Shown: positions 7,591 through 16,120 of the stretch, one piece after another
Numbering within the stretch: position 1 is the first letter of the stretch
Layout: each line of letters begins with the position of its first letter
Assembly: GCA_050246015.1 (NCBI GenBank)
Contig: JBFWWU010000022.1
Span: 1-64,000, forward strand
DNA length: 64,000 bases
Reading direction: 5' to 3'
Source: JTS-AC122 sp050246015
Lineage (GTDB): Bacteria > Planctomycetota > Phycisphaerae > Phycisphaerales > UBA1924
Notes under the pieces: generated by a model
Database searches by the model: none
What the model saw: only the letters and a program-made list of their open reading frames with translations
What the model was told of the DNA's origin: nothing
Program-made: the position numbers and the translations under genes

Positions 7591-9167
7591 GCCTGCCTCC
7601 GCGTTGCGACGGGGGCTGACGCAGCCACACCGGCGAGTAGGGTCTCAATCATCCAGTACACCGTTGCGATCAGAAACTCCACGTCCCCCTGATCCGGAGC
7701 TGCGCCACCACTGTCATGCGCTGCTTCCCCAGCGATCATGAAGGCGCGATCAAGCTCATCCATAAGGGTTGGCCGCAACTGGGCTGCCTCCCGTAAAGGA
7801 TGATCCGCTCGCTCGGCGGCAAGCAGCAACGTCGCCATGACCACGGCACCCAGCTTCGAGAAGTGCCCGGCTTCGAGGACCGCTCGCATGTCCCGCGGGC
7901 GAGCGGCAAAGCGACGGGGTAGCGAACCCGTCAGACCGCATGCCTGCGCCGCAATCACCAGCTTATCTCTCAAAAATGCCTCGTCAGCCGGCGTGTTGTT
8001 GAGGGTTCGGACCCTGCCGAGGAGAGGCGAAAGCGGAAAGGCAGAGGCCAGCGATGCGAAGCACGCCTCGATGGCGTCTCGCGCAGCTTGAGCCGCGCGA
8101 CGCAGGTTCCGATTCTTCTGTGCGGTGAACTTCGACTCGCCATACCACAACAGTGCATCTTCCATGCTGACAAGATGGTCATGACCACGCCAAGTGCGGA
8201 AGCTCGTGCCGAGCTTTGTCGCCACCTGATCCTGCGCCATTTGCCACACCAATGAGGGATCGACCGTGTCAGCCGAAGTGGAGTGCGATGTCTGCTTCCT
8301 CGTTAGCCGTCGAATCTGTTGGTCAAACTCCTTGTCGGAAGCGCGCAGCCGATCGGCAGTGTCCAGGAGCCGCCGGCTCTCGCCCAGTCCGAATGGATCC
8401 AAGATGCGCCAGTCGTCGCCTTCATCGCCCTCTTCGAGTGCGGTGTTGTAGGCCACCGTGGCGAGGAACATTGGCGTCGCACGCACATCGATGACATTGA
8501 CGCGCCTCAAAGCCGTCGGGCGGGCGCGATAGCCATCAGGGGCCGTGTCATGCGCGTCGGCGCGCCCCGACGATGCCGATCGCAGATCCCCGAAGTGCCG
8601 CCGAATGGCTGCGAGAACGTCGTTGGCCTCGGGAACGGCCGGCTCGTCCGGATGCGGCGGTCTCACCGTGACACATCGCTGTTGCCGGGAATCGGCCACT
8701 GAGCCGGTTTCGATTCGAAGGCCATCTTCTCCCCGTGTCACGTCGGCATACTGCAGCTGGTCGGCGACCCGAGGCATCACCAGACCCGTAATGCCACACT
8801 GGAGAACATGGACGACATTGATGCTCGCTGCCTCTATCTCGCCGGCATCCAAGGCGTCCGTCCCTTCGGTCGTGATGCCGGCGCTCTCATCAAGCGTGCC
8901 TTGCTGCACGAGGGATTGCTGGATGATCTTTACGAGCTTTCGGTCGATGTTCAGCAGACTGCCGATATGCTCGGCATCCGAGATACGGGCTCGAGCGCAA
9001 CCGAGCACGGCCCGCTCGAACGGACCGAGGCGGGTGCTCGGATGCGATGGGGCAGCAACTCTCCTCACCCAAACGGGCCAGAGAAGCCACTGGCCCTTGC
9101 GGCCATCGGGCCATCGAAGGTTTGCCATCTGGATGGTTGTGGCTAGGTTATCAAATGCGGACGCCAT
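7587..9167 (-). CDS. Unknown helical protein with N-terminal winged helix, CoCoNuT operon
   Basis: A 526-residue protein. ATG 9167 was chosen because GGAGGTG precedes it; it overlaps the helicase stop by 17 bases and the McrB gene by four. Near residue 35 there is GQWLLWPVWVRRV. Residues about 45-105 look like a winged helix (FERAVLGCARARISDAEHIG, then LVQQGTL). The C-terminal 200 residues are all helical, with RAAQAARDAIEACF and a late helix DVEFLIATVYWMIETLL. I do not recognise the family. In related loci this slot may hold an effector or HEPN-like subunit, but no clear RxxxxH motif is visible. Confidence 0.65.
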   Translation of the reverse strand: MASAFDNLATTIQMANLRWPDGRKGQWLLWPVWVRRVAAPSHPSTRLGPFERAVLGCARARISDAEHIGSLLNIDRKLVKIIQQSLVQQGTLDESAGITTEGTDALDAGEIEAASINVVHVLQCGITGLVMPRVADQLQYADVTRGEDGLRIETGSVADSRQQRCVTVRPPHPDEPAVPEANDVLAAIRRHFGDLRSASSGRADAHDTAPDGYRARPTALRRVNVIDVRATPMFLATVAYNTALEEGDEGDDWRILDPFGLGESRRLLDTADRLRASDKEFDQQIRRLTRKQTSHSTSADTVDPSLVWQMAQDQVATKLGTSFRTWRGHDHLVSMEDALLWYGESKFTAQKNRNLRRAAQAARDAIEACFASLASAFPLSPLLGRVRTLNNTPADEAFLRDKLVIAAQACGLTGSLPRRFAARPRDMRAVLEAGHFSKLGAVVMATLLLAAERADHPLREAAQLRPTLMDELDRAFMIAGEAAHDSGGAAPDQGDVEFLIATVYWMIETLLAGVAASAPVATRRQA

Positions 9168-12100
9168 GGGCACCTCCGCAGAACATGTGGAACTGTCGCA
9201 ACGCTGAAACCCCAGGTTCGTTCGCCAGGACGTCGTCCTTGAACATGTCGGCATCACCAACCACAACCAGTAACCGTTGCTGGCGGCTCATCGCCACGCA
9301 CACCCGGTTCTCCAGCAGCAAGAATCCGAATTTCCTTCGGAGGCTGGCTGCGTCCGAGGTGGGAAGCCGATTGCTGCGCACCAATGAGAGGAACACGATG
9401 TCGAACTCCATCCCCTGGAACGAGTCGACCGTCCCAACCCGGAGTCGAGCCCGACTCTCGGTTGTTCCTGAAGTAGATTTCCACGGCGATGTGGGCTGCC
9501 ACACACCTTGGGAATCCTGTTCGACGATGCCTTTGTGGCCGAGCGCCCGATTCAATGCCTCAACCTGCGCGGAATAGAACGTGATGACACCGATGGTGAG
9601 GTCGGGGCGATCTTCCGCGAGCCGCTTCACTTCGCCTGCGATCCAGTCAGCCTCGAGCGGACGGCTCTTGCTCTTGCCGCCGAGTTCCTGGCCTCGTTGC
9701 AGCGGCATGTCTACCCAGGCTGCCACCTTGCCTGCATATTGACCGCCGAGGCCGTGTGTGAAGTCCGTCGCCGGCCGGCCGTTGGTGAACTGCTCTCCAT
9801 ATGGCCCGTAGAACGCGTCGTTCACGAACGTTCCGAGCGACGGCGGCATGCGATACTGGGTGTCGAGGCGAACGTATCGCTTCACGCCGTCTTGTTGCTC
9901 CAACGCCCTCACGTGGCCGACCAGCCGCTCGAACATGCTTCGGCCAAGTGCCTCCTTCGTCGCTTCCGTAGCTGTCGTGGAGAGTTCACGTTCGACGCTC
10001 GGCTCCAGAACATGCGGCAACTGTCGGTGGTCGCCGACAAGCACGATGCGCCTCTCCGCGATGGAGAGCGGAATCATCAGATCCAGAGGATTGCACCGTG
10101 CCGCTTCGTCGACTATCACGGTGCGGAACCGGGGCCATTCTTCAGCCGATAGGTCGATTCCAGACAGTTTCACCGCCTGCATGTCACTACCCACAGAATG
10201 CTGCACAGTTGACGCGAGGGAGGATGCGTACCGCGAAAGCTCCTCCCGCACTGCCTGCGGATCGGCCTCCAACTCGTCGATCAAGTCCTCGACAGCCACA
10301 GACGCGTCGAAAGCGGTGTTTCTGGCGATTTTCTCTAGCTGGGCCTGGACGCCCAAGAGGGCCTCTTCCACAAGCACATTTTGAAGTGGGCCAGCTTCTT
10401 TCACCCGAGGAGGCTGGAGCCTGTCGATGAGTGCCGTGCGCAGATCAGCGAGAACGGATAGGCCGGGAGGAATGCCCTCGCCATTCCAGTGAGCCATCGA
10501 CGAGAGGACCTCTCTCTCCAAGTCGGTGAGGAAGCCGGTGCCGAGTCCCTCTAGCGCAATGAGTGCTTTTGCGGCTCTGCGCGGTCCATCGTCGCTCGCT
10601 GATGCAACGGTCGTCGGGAGTCCGGCGACCGCCCGCAGAGCAAGCTCTCGCTCAAGCGGGAGCCTCTGAGCTGTGGCTGGACTCCTCAGTTGCCGAATCA
10701 ACTCGTCCAACTGCAGGGCCATCGGAGCGTCCAGCCACGGTCCAGCTTCGGCGAGCACCTGCTGAAGCAGATCGGCACTCGCGTCGTTGCCTGAGGGAGC
10801 CTTCTGTTGGGCCAGGGCCAGACGTCGAACATTGCGCCGAACGACATGCACCGGCGTTGCGGGTTGATTCGCGACGGTGCCCTTGAGTTTGGCAACAAGA
10901 TCACGCCTCCAACGCTCGGTCGCATCGCCGTCGTCTGTGTGACCCGACTTCACGCCGATACGGAATGACGGCAGGCCGAATGCCGTGCTCGCCGCAGCGA
11001 CGTTGTCCACCGCGTCATGCTGGTAGCTCGTCAACAGCGTCTGACCGAACGGACCTGATTCTCCCTCTCCAAGTTCCGCCAATCGTGCCTGAAGCGCCGC
11101 GATCACGCGCGTCTTGCCTGTTCCTGGGGGCCCCTGAATGATCGCGATGTCAGGCGTATTCAGCGCAGCATCAATGGCCATTTCTTGCGCTGGCGTGGGA
11201 TCTCCCTTGAATGCTCTGCGAGCCACCGGTGATAGAGCGATCTCGCGCCGCCGCTGCTTCACAGGGAAGGGTTTGCCCTCCAGCAATAGTCCCAGCCACG
11301 GCACCGGACATCGCGCCGATGCGACCAGGTCTCGTGCCTTTTCGCGTCGCGCCAACCGCTTGCGGTCACCGAATACGGCGATGCTCAAGAAGCCGGTCTG
11401 CGGTGGCGGGGGCCAGTCGGCTCCCCTAGGACGGACAATCACCCCGATGGAATCGACGTCGACGGGCGCGCCCACAAATGTGCGTGCGCCGCCAGTCCGC
11501 TCGTCCGAGTCGGCCGGCTCCTCGGTTGCCTGCAGGTCGACGCGATCCTCCCGACAGTCGCGGAGACGCTCACGCCCCTGCGGATCCAGGCCGGGGCATG
11601 CAAAGCGAATGCCCTCTCGTACTTCAGACCAACTCGAGTAGGCCAGGTGCCCGAACTCGGTCGCCTCATTCTCAAGGGAACGGCGTTCGACCTCGTTGTA
11701 CTCTTTCCAGATGCCTAGGTAACTGCCTGCCTGTTGAACGAGGGCATTCAGATCGGTGCGCACCGCGGACGCCACCGAGCCTTTCGAGGCATCGCGGAAG
11801 GCAATGTCGGCTTGGATCAGCCTCTGCGCGGTTGCGGCACCGCCGCTGCTACGGCTTGGGGCAATGCGTTTGACAAACAACGCGGCGGCATTGCTGTCAT
11901 CTCCGGCGATCTCTCGCCGCTGGATATCCATCACGAGACGCGGACCATGCACTCGGAAGCCGCTTCCGAGTGCACTTCCAACTGAGCGCCCGGCTGACAC
12001 GACGATTCTCCAGCCGTTCTCTTTGTAGGTAGGAGCAAGCAGGAACTCCTGTCGCAAGAACTCCTCGATGGCGTCGAATGTACCGAGCGATCTGTTCGCC

Positions 12101-12474
12101 CTCAGATTCTCGGTGAGCTCATCGTCAACGTGGAGCGCGAGTTCATCGGGCAACAGGAGTCCACTTGGGAACTCGTGCATCTGCAACAGCACCGCACGAC
12201 AGCTCGCGGGCGCACCATCCGTCTGCACAATCCACGCGATCCGTGGGAGATCCCGCTGGATCACATCCTCGATCCGACGCCTCGCTCGGGGATCCTGCCC
12301 ACTGACACGAAACCAATGCTCTCCCACCTTCAGCGTTGGGCCGAGCTCCGGAGAGCTTGTCAGTAGAGCTTCGACGCCGGCGGTCACTATACCGTCGAAT
12401 GTCTCGTCGTGAAGGGGGCGCAGTTCAAGCCGTACCACTGATCCGAACATTCCAGTCAACTCTGTGGGCTTCAT
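9151..12474 (-). CDS. SF1 helicase of the UPF1/DNA2/NAM7 type (CnuH-like)
   Basis: A 1107-residue protein. The N-terminal 380 residues are a system-specific region. The helicase core starts near residue 420 with a Q-like motif (PTPAQEMAI), Walker A IIQGPPGTGKT near 445, DEAARCNPLDL near 788 (motif II), VGDHRQLPHV (motif III), TQYRMP (motif IV) and VGTVDSFQGMEFDIV followed by VAMSRQ near the C-terminus (motifs V and VI). The order and wording are typical of UPF1/DNA2 superfamily 1B helicases, which unwind RNA or DNA 5' to 3'. It is coupled to the kinase gene by an ATGA overlap. A helicase linked to a TerY-P triad and an McrB/coiled-coil protein is typical of CoCoNuT-like loci. Confidence 0.85.
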   Translation of the reverse strand: MKPTELTGMFGSVVRLELRPLHDETFDGIVTAGVEALLTSSPELGPTLKVGEHWFRVSGQDPRARRRIEDVIQRDLPRIAWIVQTDGAPASCRAVLLQMHEFPSGLLLPDELALHVDDELTENLRANRSLGTFDAIEEFLRQEFLLAPTYKENGWRIVVSAGRSVGSALGSGFRVHGPRLVMDIQRREIAGDDSNAAALFVKRIAPSRSSGGAATAQRLIQADIAFRDASKGSVASAVRTDLNALVQQAGSYLGIWKEYNEVERRSLENEATEFGHLAYSSWSEVREGIRFACPGLDPQGRERLRDCREDRVDLQATEEPADSDERTGGARTFVGAPVDVDSIGVIVRPRGADWPPPPQTGFLSIAVFGDRKRLARREKARDLVASARCPVPWLGLLLEGKPFPVKQRRREIALSPVARRAFKGDPTPAQEMAIDAALNTPDIAIIQGPPGTGKTRVIAALQARLAELGEGESGPFGQTLLTSYQHDAVDNVAAASTAFGLPSFRIGVKSGHTDDGDATERWRRDLVAKLKGTVANQPATPVHVVRRNVRRLALAQQKAPSGNDASADLLQQVLAEAGPWLDAPMALQLDELIRQLRSPATAQRLPLERELALRAVAGLPTTVASASDDGPRRAAKALIALEGLGTGFLTDLEREVLSSMAHWNGEGIPPGLSVLADLRTALIDRLQPPRVKEAGPLQNVLVEEALLGVQAQLEKIARNTAFDASVAVEDLIDELEADPQAVREELSRYASSLASTVQHSVGSDMQAVKLSGIDLSAEEWPRFRTVIVDEAARCNPLDLMIPLSIAERRIVLVGDHRQLPHVLEPSVERELSTTATEATKEALGRSMFERLVGHVRALEQQDGVKRYVRLDTQYRMPPSLGTFVNDAFYGPYGEQFTNGRPATDFTHGLGGQYAGKVAAWVDMPLQRGQELGGKSKSRPLEADWIAGEVKRLAEDRPDLTIGVITFYSAQVEALNRALGHKGIVEQDSQGVWQPTSPWKSTSGTTESRARLRVGTVDSFQGMEFDIVFLSLVRSNRLPTSDAASLRRKFGFLLLENRVCVAMSRQQRLLVVVGDADMFKDDVLANEPGVSALRQFHMFCGGAHGVRI

Positions 12475-13862
12475 GACTTCTTGCCTCCCATCAGCCAGAG
12501 GTCAAGCACTCGGTGCAGTTGATCGCTCGGTCCAAGATGAATCGTTGTCTGGGGGAGGTCGCCGTCAGCCTTCAGTGTGACGGGCGCATCGGTGAGTGCG
12601 TGCCGGCGCGGTGGCTTGCGGAGCTCCAATACCGCCTCCGGCGCACGCCGTTGGATATCCACGCCTTTCCCGGAGAAAGACACGGTAAGCAGTTCAGATG
12701 CCGCAAGGCCATGAGAGTGACCGGCGGCAAGTCTCTGGTCGATGAGCATCTGATCTCCCGCGGCCAATGCGAACGAGTCAACGACCTGGTCGTGCTTGTC
12801 GGGGCCAACGACGTATCCGCCCGTTTTGTCGTTGAGGGCCGGATCCCAGATGCGGAGCCGCCCATAGAGAAACGGCGATCGCGGCGTTGAGCACCACGGG
12901 CAAGATTCGGCGGTGCGGTAGAAGGTTGCCTTGCAGCTTGGGCAAGCGAGACAGTTTCGGCTCGCACGCTCGAGCGCCTCCGCCCACTCGCTTGCTGACG
13001 GGCGTTTGCGTGGATCGGACAATCCGTCTCCGAAGGCCTGTGACGCCAGATGCCGAAGATTGCCAGAGAGCACGACGTCGCGCTCGCGTATCCCTCGACT
13101 CGATCGATTCGCGGGATCGGTCGGGTGGTCGATCCAGGGCAGGAGGCCGCACAACGCACTCTCCTCCAGATCAGGATCGCCTTCCTCCACAAGGTCCCCC
13201 TGCAGTGGATGCACTAGGACCAGCGTTGCAAAGGCAACAACGGCGAGGCCGTGGGCATCGGTCAGCGTCGACACGAAGCCACGACGGGCAACCACCTCGG
13301 GAGCGCCGTATCCGGGCGTATAAACGGGTTGGTTGTTCGGCGAGGATTCATAACGCACGTTGTCTGCGTCGATCAGATACACGGTGTCTGATGTCGTGAC
13401 TGTGGAGACGAATATGTTGGCGGGGGACACGTCGCCGTAGCAGAGTCCCTTGGCGTGCAGCATTGCGAGCGCCGTCGCCGCGCGCCCGCACACCATCAGC
13501 CGGCGGCGGAGTCCGCCGGTATCGAGGTACCAGCGACGCAAGGAAGTAGTCCCCGATGGAGGCACCATGAGCTGCTTGAGCGAGCTCATGTCCGTGAGAA
13601 AGCGCATGATGTAGCCTGCGTGAGGTGGTGCGAGCACGGCCTCGGGCTGGGCGATAGGAATGCCTGCGAGGTCCAGGGTTCGAAGGAACTGCAGTTGCCT
13701 CTCGAGTCTCTTGGGATCAGTCTTGGAGCCAGCAGCGAGCACCTTCGCTGCGAGTCGGCCACCCTGAACCGCGTAGACGGCACCCTGCCCGCCTTCACCG
13801 AGACACTTGCCGAGTTGGTACTTGGCACCCCGAGAGTCAACCACGAAGGTGGGCTGGGTCAC
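12471..13862 (-). CDS. Protein kinase of TerY-P triad with zinc ribbon
   Basis: A 463-residue protein. GTG 13862 was chosen because it overlaps the phosphatase stop (GTGA) and follows a strong GGGGAGG site; ATG 13880 is the alternative. Ser/Thr kinase features: Gly loop GEGGQGAVYAV near 20-32, the Lys in AAKVL, catalytic loop CYGDVSPANIF near 142 (HRD replaced by YGD), and metal site DADN instead of DFG. A Cys4 zinc ribbon (CPSCKATF, then CPWC) follows near 305-325, then a beta-rich C-terminal domain of about 130 residues. This kinase-plus-ribbon layout is that of TerY-P kinases, which pair with a PP2C phosphatase and a VWA protein in a phosphorylation-controlled stress or defence complex. 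Confidence 0.85.
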   Translation of the reverse strand: MTQPTFVVDSRGAKYQLGKCLGEGGQGAVYAVQGGRLAAKVLAAGSKTDPKRLERQLQFLRTLDLAGIPIAQPEAVLAPPHAGYIMRFLTDMSSLKQLMVPPSGTTSLRRWYLDTGGLRRRLMVCGRAATALAMLHAKGLCYGDVSPANIFVSTVTTSDTVYLIDADNVRYESSPNNQPVYTPGYGAPEVVARRGFVSTLTDAHGLAVVAFATLVLVHPLQGDLVEEGDPDLEESALCGLLPWIDHPTDPANRSSRGIRERDVVLSGNLRHLASQAFGDGLSDPRKRPSASEWAEALERASRNCLACPSCKATFYRTAESCPWCSTPRSPFLYGRLRIWDPALNDKTGGYVVGPDKHDQVVDSFALAAGDQMLIDQRLAAGHSHGLAASELLTVSFSGKGVDIQRRAPEAVLELRKPPRRHALTDAPVTLKADGDLPQTTIHLGPSDQLHRVLDLWLMGGKKS

Positions 13863-14650
13863 GTCGCCACCTCCCCGCATGTCCACATGACCGCGAGAGT
13901 TCGATCGTCCGTAGCTCCTGGGGTGGGCCAGGCCTGGAGTTGCCGTCGAAGGCTCGCCCGCCACCTTCTCGTGCTGAGTTTGCCAAATGTCGCGATCAAC
14001 CAGTCATGAAAGGCCTGGAGCCGGTCCTGCGACAGATCCTGCGAAACGCCGTCACTGGCCAGCAGCGTGCGAAGTTGTCCGGCGCGATCGTCGAACTCCT
14101 CCACAACCCAACCCCGGCTTTCACGTCCGTCTCCAAGTGCCACTGTCTCTCCAAACTCACCGCCTCGAAGCGGAATCACCCGGGGCTCCGCCGCTCCGTC
14201 GGAACTGGTCACGACCGCCAGGCCGTCGCCGAGCCCGCCGACAAGGAGTCGGCCGCCGTGGGTGCGCACGGAGAAAAGGCATGTCGCGGCGCATTCGGTT
14301 GGAGTGCGCCTTCCCAACCGCGAGTTCCATGCGGCTGTGATACGTTGTGTCAGTTCTGTTGGGGGTGTCTCGGGCTTCATTGATTGCACCGCATCTCTTA
14401 CCGCACGACAGGCCGCCCGAGAGCCGATCTCGGCGTAGCGGCAAGATCCCACACCATCCGATACCACGAGGACGACACCTTGGGGCATCCGGCAGCTTGC
14501 CCAGGCGTCCTGATTCGCGCGACCCTCGCGGACGTGTCGAGGCCCCGGGATGGATGCGCCGATCGTCCGAACTCGGGGTCGAGCAAGTCGGCACGATCCA
14601 TCAGAAGGTGTCGCGTGCGAGATCGGGGGGGGGTTGGATGGGTGCCGCAT
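13859..14650 (-). CDS. PP2C-type protein phosphatase of TerY-P triad
   Basis: A 263-residue protein with the PP2C metal-binding motifs: RANQD (44-48), VSDGVGSC (63-70), TECAATC and GLGDG in the middle, and DDRTLAV (248-254). It presumably reverses phosphorylation by the adjacent kinase. The first 50 bases overlap the end of the VWA gene in another frame and the last bases overlap the kinase start, so the three proteins are made in coupled fashion. The start at 14650 is the first available; a slightly later start cannot be excluded. Confidence 0.85.
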   Translation of the reverse strand: MRHPSNPPPISHATPSDGSCRLARPRVRTIGASIPGPRHVREGRANQDAWASCRMPQGVVLVVSDGVGSCRYAEIGSRAACRAVRDAVQSMKPETPPTELTQRITAAWNSRLGRRTPTECAATCLFSVRTHGGRLLVGGLGDGLAVVTSSDGAAEPRVIPLRGGEFGETVALGDGRESRGWVVEEFDDRAGQLRTLLASDGVSQDLSQDRLQAFHDWLIATFGKLSTRRWRASLRRQLQAWPTPGATDDRTLAVMWTCGEVAT

Positions 14651-15263
14651 TTGGTGTCGCGCTCCTCGAGCGTGACGTGACGCTCATCGTTACCCAACGG
14701 AAGAATGTCTGGACCTGGCGGGCATCGCTCGCCTGCAGCACCGCTTTCGCTGGATCGCCGAGGAAAGCGGCGAGCATGGCTTTGTCGGCGTCATCGCCGA
14801 TGCCGAGCGCGAAGCGATCGGCACGGCTGCCTCGCTCCGAGGCCAATAGCCGCTTCACAGGCTCCTTCCACTCGTCTGTTGGTTGGCCATCCGACACCAG
14901 CACAATCGCCGGCCTGTACGCACGGCCGGGAATCCGCTGCCGATCCTCCACGAGAGAGATCGCCAAGCTGATGGCTGCGCCGAGGGGTGTGCCGCCGTCG
15001 GCTTTCATGGGTGACCATGCAGCCTTTGACGCGGGAGTGAGCTCGGAGTGGACCTGGGCTCCAGCCTTACCGAAGGTGATCACGGAGACGTGGATCTCGG
15101 CGCGATCCTGAGCTTCGGTCGCGAACGACTTGATCATCTCGTCGAGAGCGTGGTTCAGAGAGTCGATCTTCCCGCTCTCGCTCATGCTGCCGCTGATGTC
15201 CGCAAGGACGATCACAGGCAACGGTCGGGGAGTGGCGATGGTGAAGTCCGACAGGGTGGTCAT
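14601..15263 (-). CDS. terY: TerY-like VWA-domain protein
   Basis: A 220-residue protein that is essentially one von Willebrand A domain. It has the complete MIDAS: DISGSM at 22-27, the Thr in GGTPLGAAI near 90 and the Asp in LVSDGQPTDEW near 126. TerY proteins act with a PP2C phosphatase and a kinase (TerY-P triad) as a metal-dependent scaffold linked to phage and tellurite stress systems and to type IV restriction. ATG 15263 was chosen because AGGAGG lies eight bases upstream; an eight-pair palindrome lies just before that site. The C-terminal tail (SRSRSATPNAAPIQPPP) looks unstructured. Confidence 0.85.
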   Translation of the reverse strand: MTTLSDFTIATPRPLPVIVLADISGSMSESGKIDSLNHALDEMIKSFATEAQDRAEIHVSVITFGKAGAQVHSELTPASKAAWSPMKADGGTPLGAAISLAISLVEDRQRIPGRAYRPAIVLVSDGQPTDEWKEPVKRLLASERGSRADRFALGIGDDADKAMLAAFLGDPAKAVLQASDARQVQTFFRWVTMSVTSRSRSATPNAAPIQPPPDLARDTF

Positions 15264-15279
15264 TGGGTCTTCCTCCTGA

Positions 15280-15298
15280 CACGGGAGACGCTCCCGTG
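15280..15298 (-). promoter_or_regulatory. Palindrome just upstream of the VWA ribosome binding site
   Basis: CACGGGAG-ACG-CTCCCGTG is a perfect eight-pair inverted repeat two bases upstream of the AGGAGG that serves the VWA gene. As RNA it would form a stable hairpin next to the ribosome site. As DNA it could be an operator. It could set the ratio between the two upstream small genes and the large defence operon. Confidence 0.5.
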
Positions 15299-15321
15299 CA
15301 ACAAGTTTAGTGTCTTTCGCT

Positions 15322-15624
15322 CTAGTGCCGTCCGCGCCAGCTGCGCTTGGGCCTGGCGACATGCTGAACAGTCACGATGGCGTCGTCCTCAGAAACGATG
15401 ACGGCTGTGTCACGCCAGCGGTCAAGGTCGATACCGTGGCGGCGTTTTGCCTCGACAACCGCACGCCTGCCCAGGAAATACGCCTTCGAACCGTCTCCCG
15501 CGTGATATTCCCGGCCGTGCGCCAGGACGAACTCAACGACTTTGCCGGTGAGACCTCGCTGCTGGCACCGGACGACGGCGTGAGTCGTGAAGCGAAGGGC
15601 CTGTCTGATGTTCAAGGCGACCAT
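15322..15624 (-). CDS. Small DUF4258-like protein
   Basis: A 100-residue protein. ATG 15624 was chosen because GGGAG lies eight bases upstream. The sequence starts with a helix, then FTTHAVVRCQQRG, a pattern seen in DUF4258 (H-A-x-x-R-x-x-x-R-G), and ends with strands VIVSEDDAIVTVQHV and a basic tail KRSWRGRH. DUF4258 proteins are often toxin-like RelE/BrnT-type folds, so a toxin or RNA-binding role is possible. It sits second in the minus operon behind the sigma-54 promoter at 16104-16119. No partner antitoxin is obvious. Confidence 0.65.
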   Translation of the reverse strand: MVALNIRQALRFTTHAVVRCQQRGLTGKVVEFVLAHGREYHAGDGSKAYFLGRRAVVEAKRRHGIDLDRWRDTAVIVSEDDAIVTVQHVARPKRSWRGRH

Positions 15625-15680
15625 GTGCGAGCTCCCTTTCCAGCCTTTGGCGATGTTCACCGGTGTTCCGGACTTTGACC

Positions 15681-16091
15681 TCATGCGGGATGACCAACGG
15701 ATTCGGCGTCCTCCGTCGGCCGCGGCCGACGAGCGCCAACGTCCTCGTCTCCGTCAGCGTCGGGCTGCTTGAACTCCGCGATGGCCCGGACGAACTGGCG
15801 AGAGACTGCGATCAGCCGTAGGCCGCGGAGATCAAGGATCACCGGACCAACGTGACCTCCACCGGGCTGGAGAACTGCGCACGCGAGGAATGGCAGGGAT
15901 ATGGCCCGAATCTGAAGCGGCATTCCAAAGCCAAGCTGCGGCCCCTCGCGGCACGGACGGCCTGACATTCGCCGCTCCGGCTCCTCCGGGCATGCACGCG
16001 GAGCAGCAACCATCGAGTGCACCGCCACATAGGCTCCAGCCCGAAGGTCGTCAGGGGAGAGGATCGATCCGGATGGTTTCTGGGTCGGCAT
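15681..16091 (-). CDS. Unknown small protein, first gene of the sigma-54-driven operon
   Basis: A 136-residue protein with the pattern SPDDLRAGAYVAV near the N-terminus, then QIRAISLPFLACAV, GPVILDLRGLRLIAVS and RQFVRAI, that is, several short strands with an acidic, disordered C-terminus (PDADGDEDVGARRPRP). I recall similar short proteins in planctomycete genomes but cannot name the family. ATG 16091 lies one base downstream of the transcription start predicted from the sigma-54 site at 16104-16119. The mRNA would then be leaderless, or translation starts at a later in-frame codon. Confidence 0.6.
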   Translation of the reverse strand: MPTQKPSGSILSPDDLRAGAYVAVHSMVAAPRACPEEPERRMSGRPCREGPQLGFGMPLQIRAISLPFLACAVLQPGGGHVGPVILDLRGLRLIAVSRQFVRAIAEFKQPDADGDEDVGARRPRPTEDAESVGHPA

Positions 16092-16103
16092 GGCGGTGCT
16101 ATG

Positions 16104-16119
16104 GCAACGGCCGTGCCAA
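16104..16119 (-). promoter_or_regulatory. Sigma-54 promoter of the TerY-P/CoCoNuT operon
   Basis: On the minus strand the sequence is TTGGCACGGCCGTTGC, an exact match to the -24/-12 core TGGCAC-N5-TTGC, with GG and GC ten bases apart. The predicted transcription start is about 16092. It reads into 15681-16091 and on into the DUF4258, VWA, phosphatase, kinase, helicase and McrB-like genes. The activator gene lies immediately behind it. Confidence 0.85.
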
Positions 16120-16120
16120 G

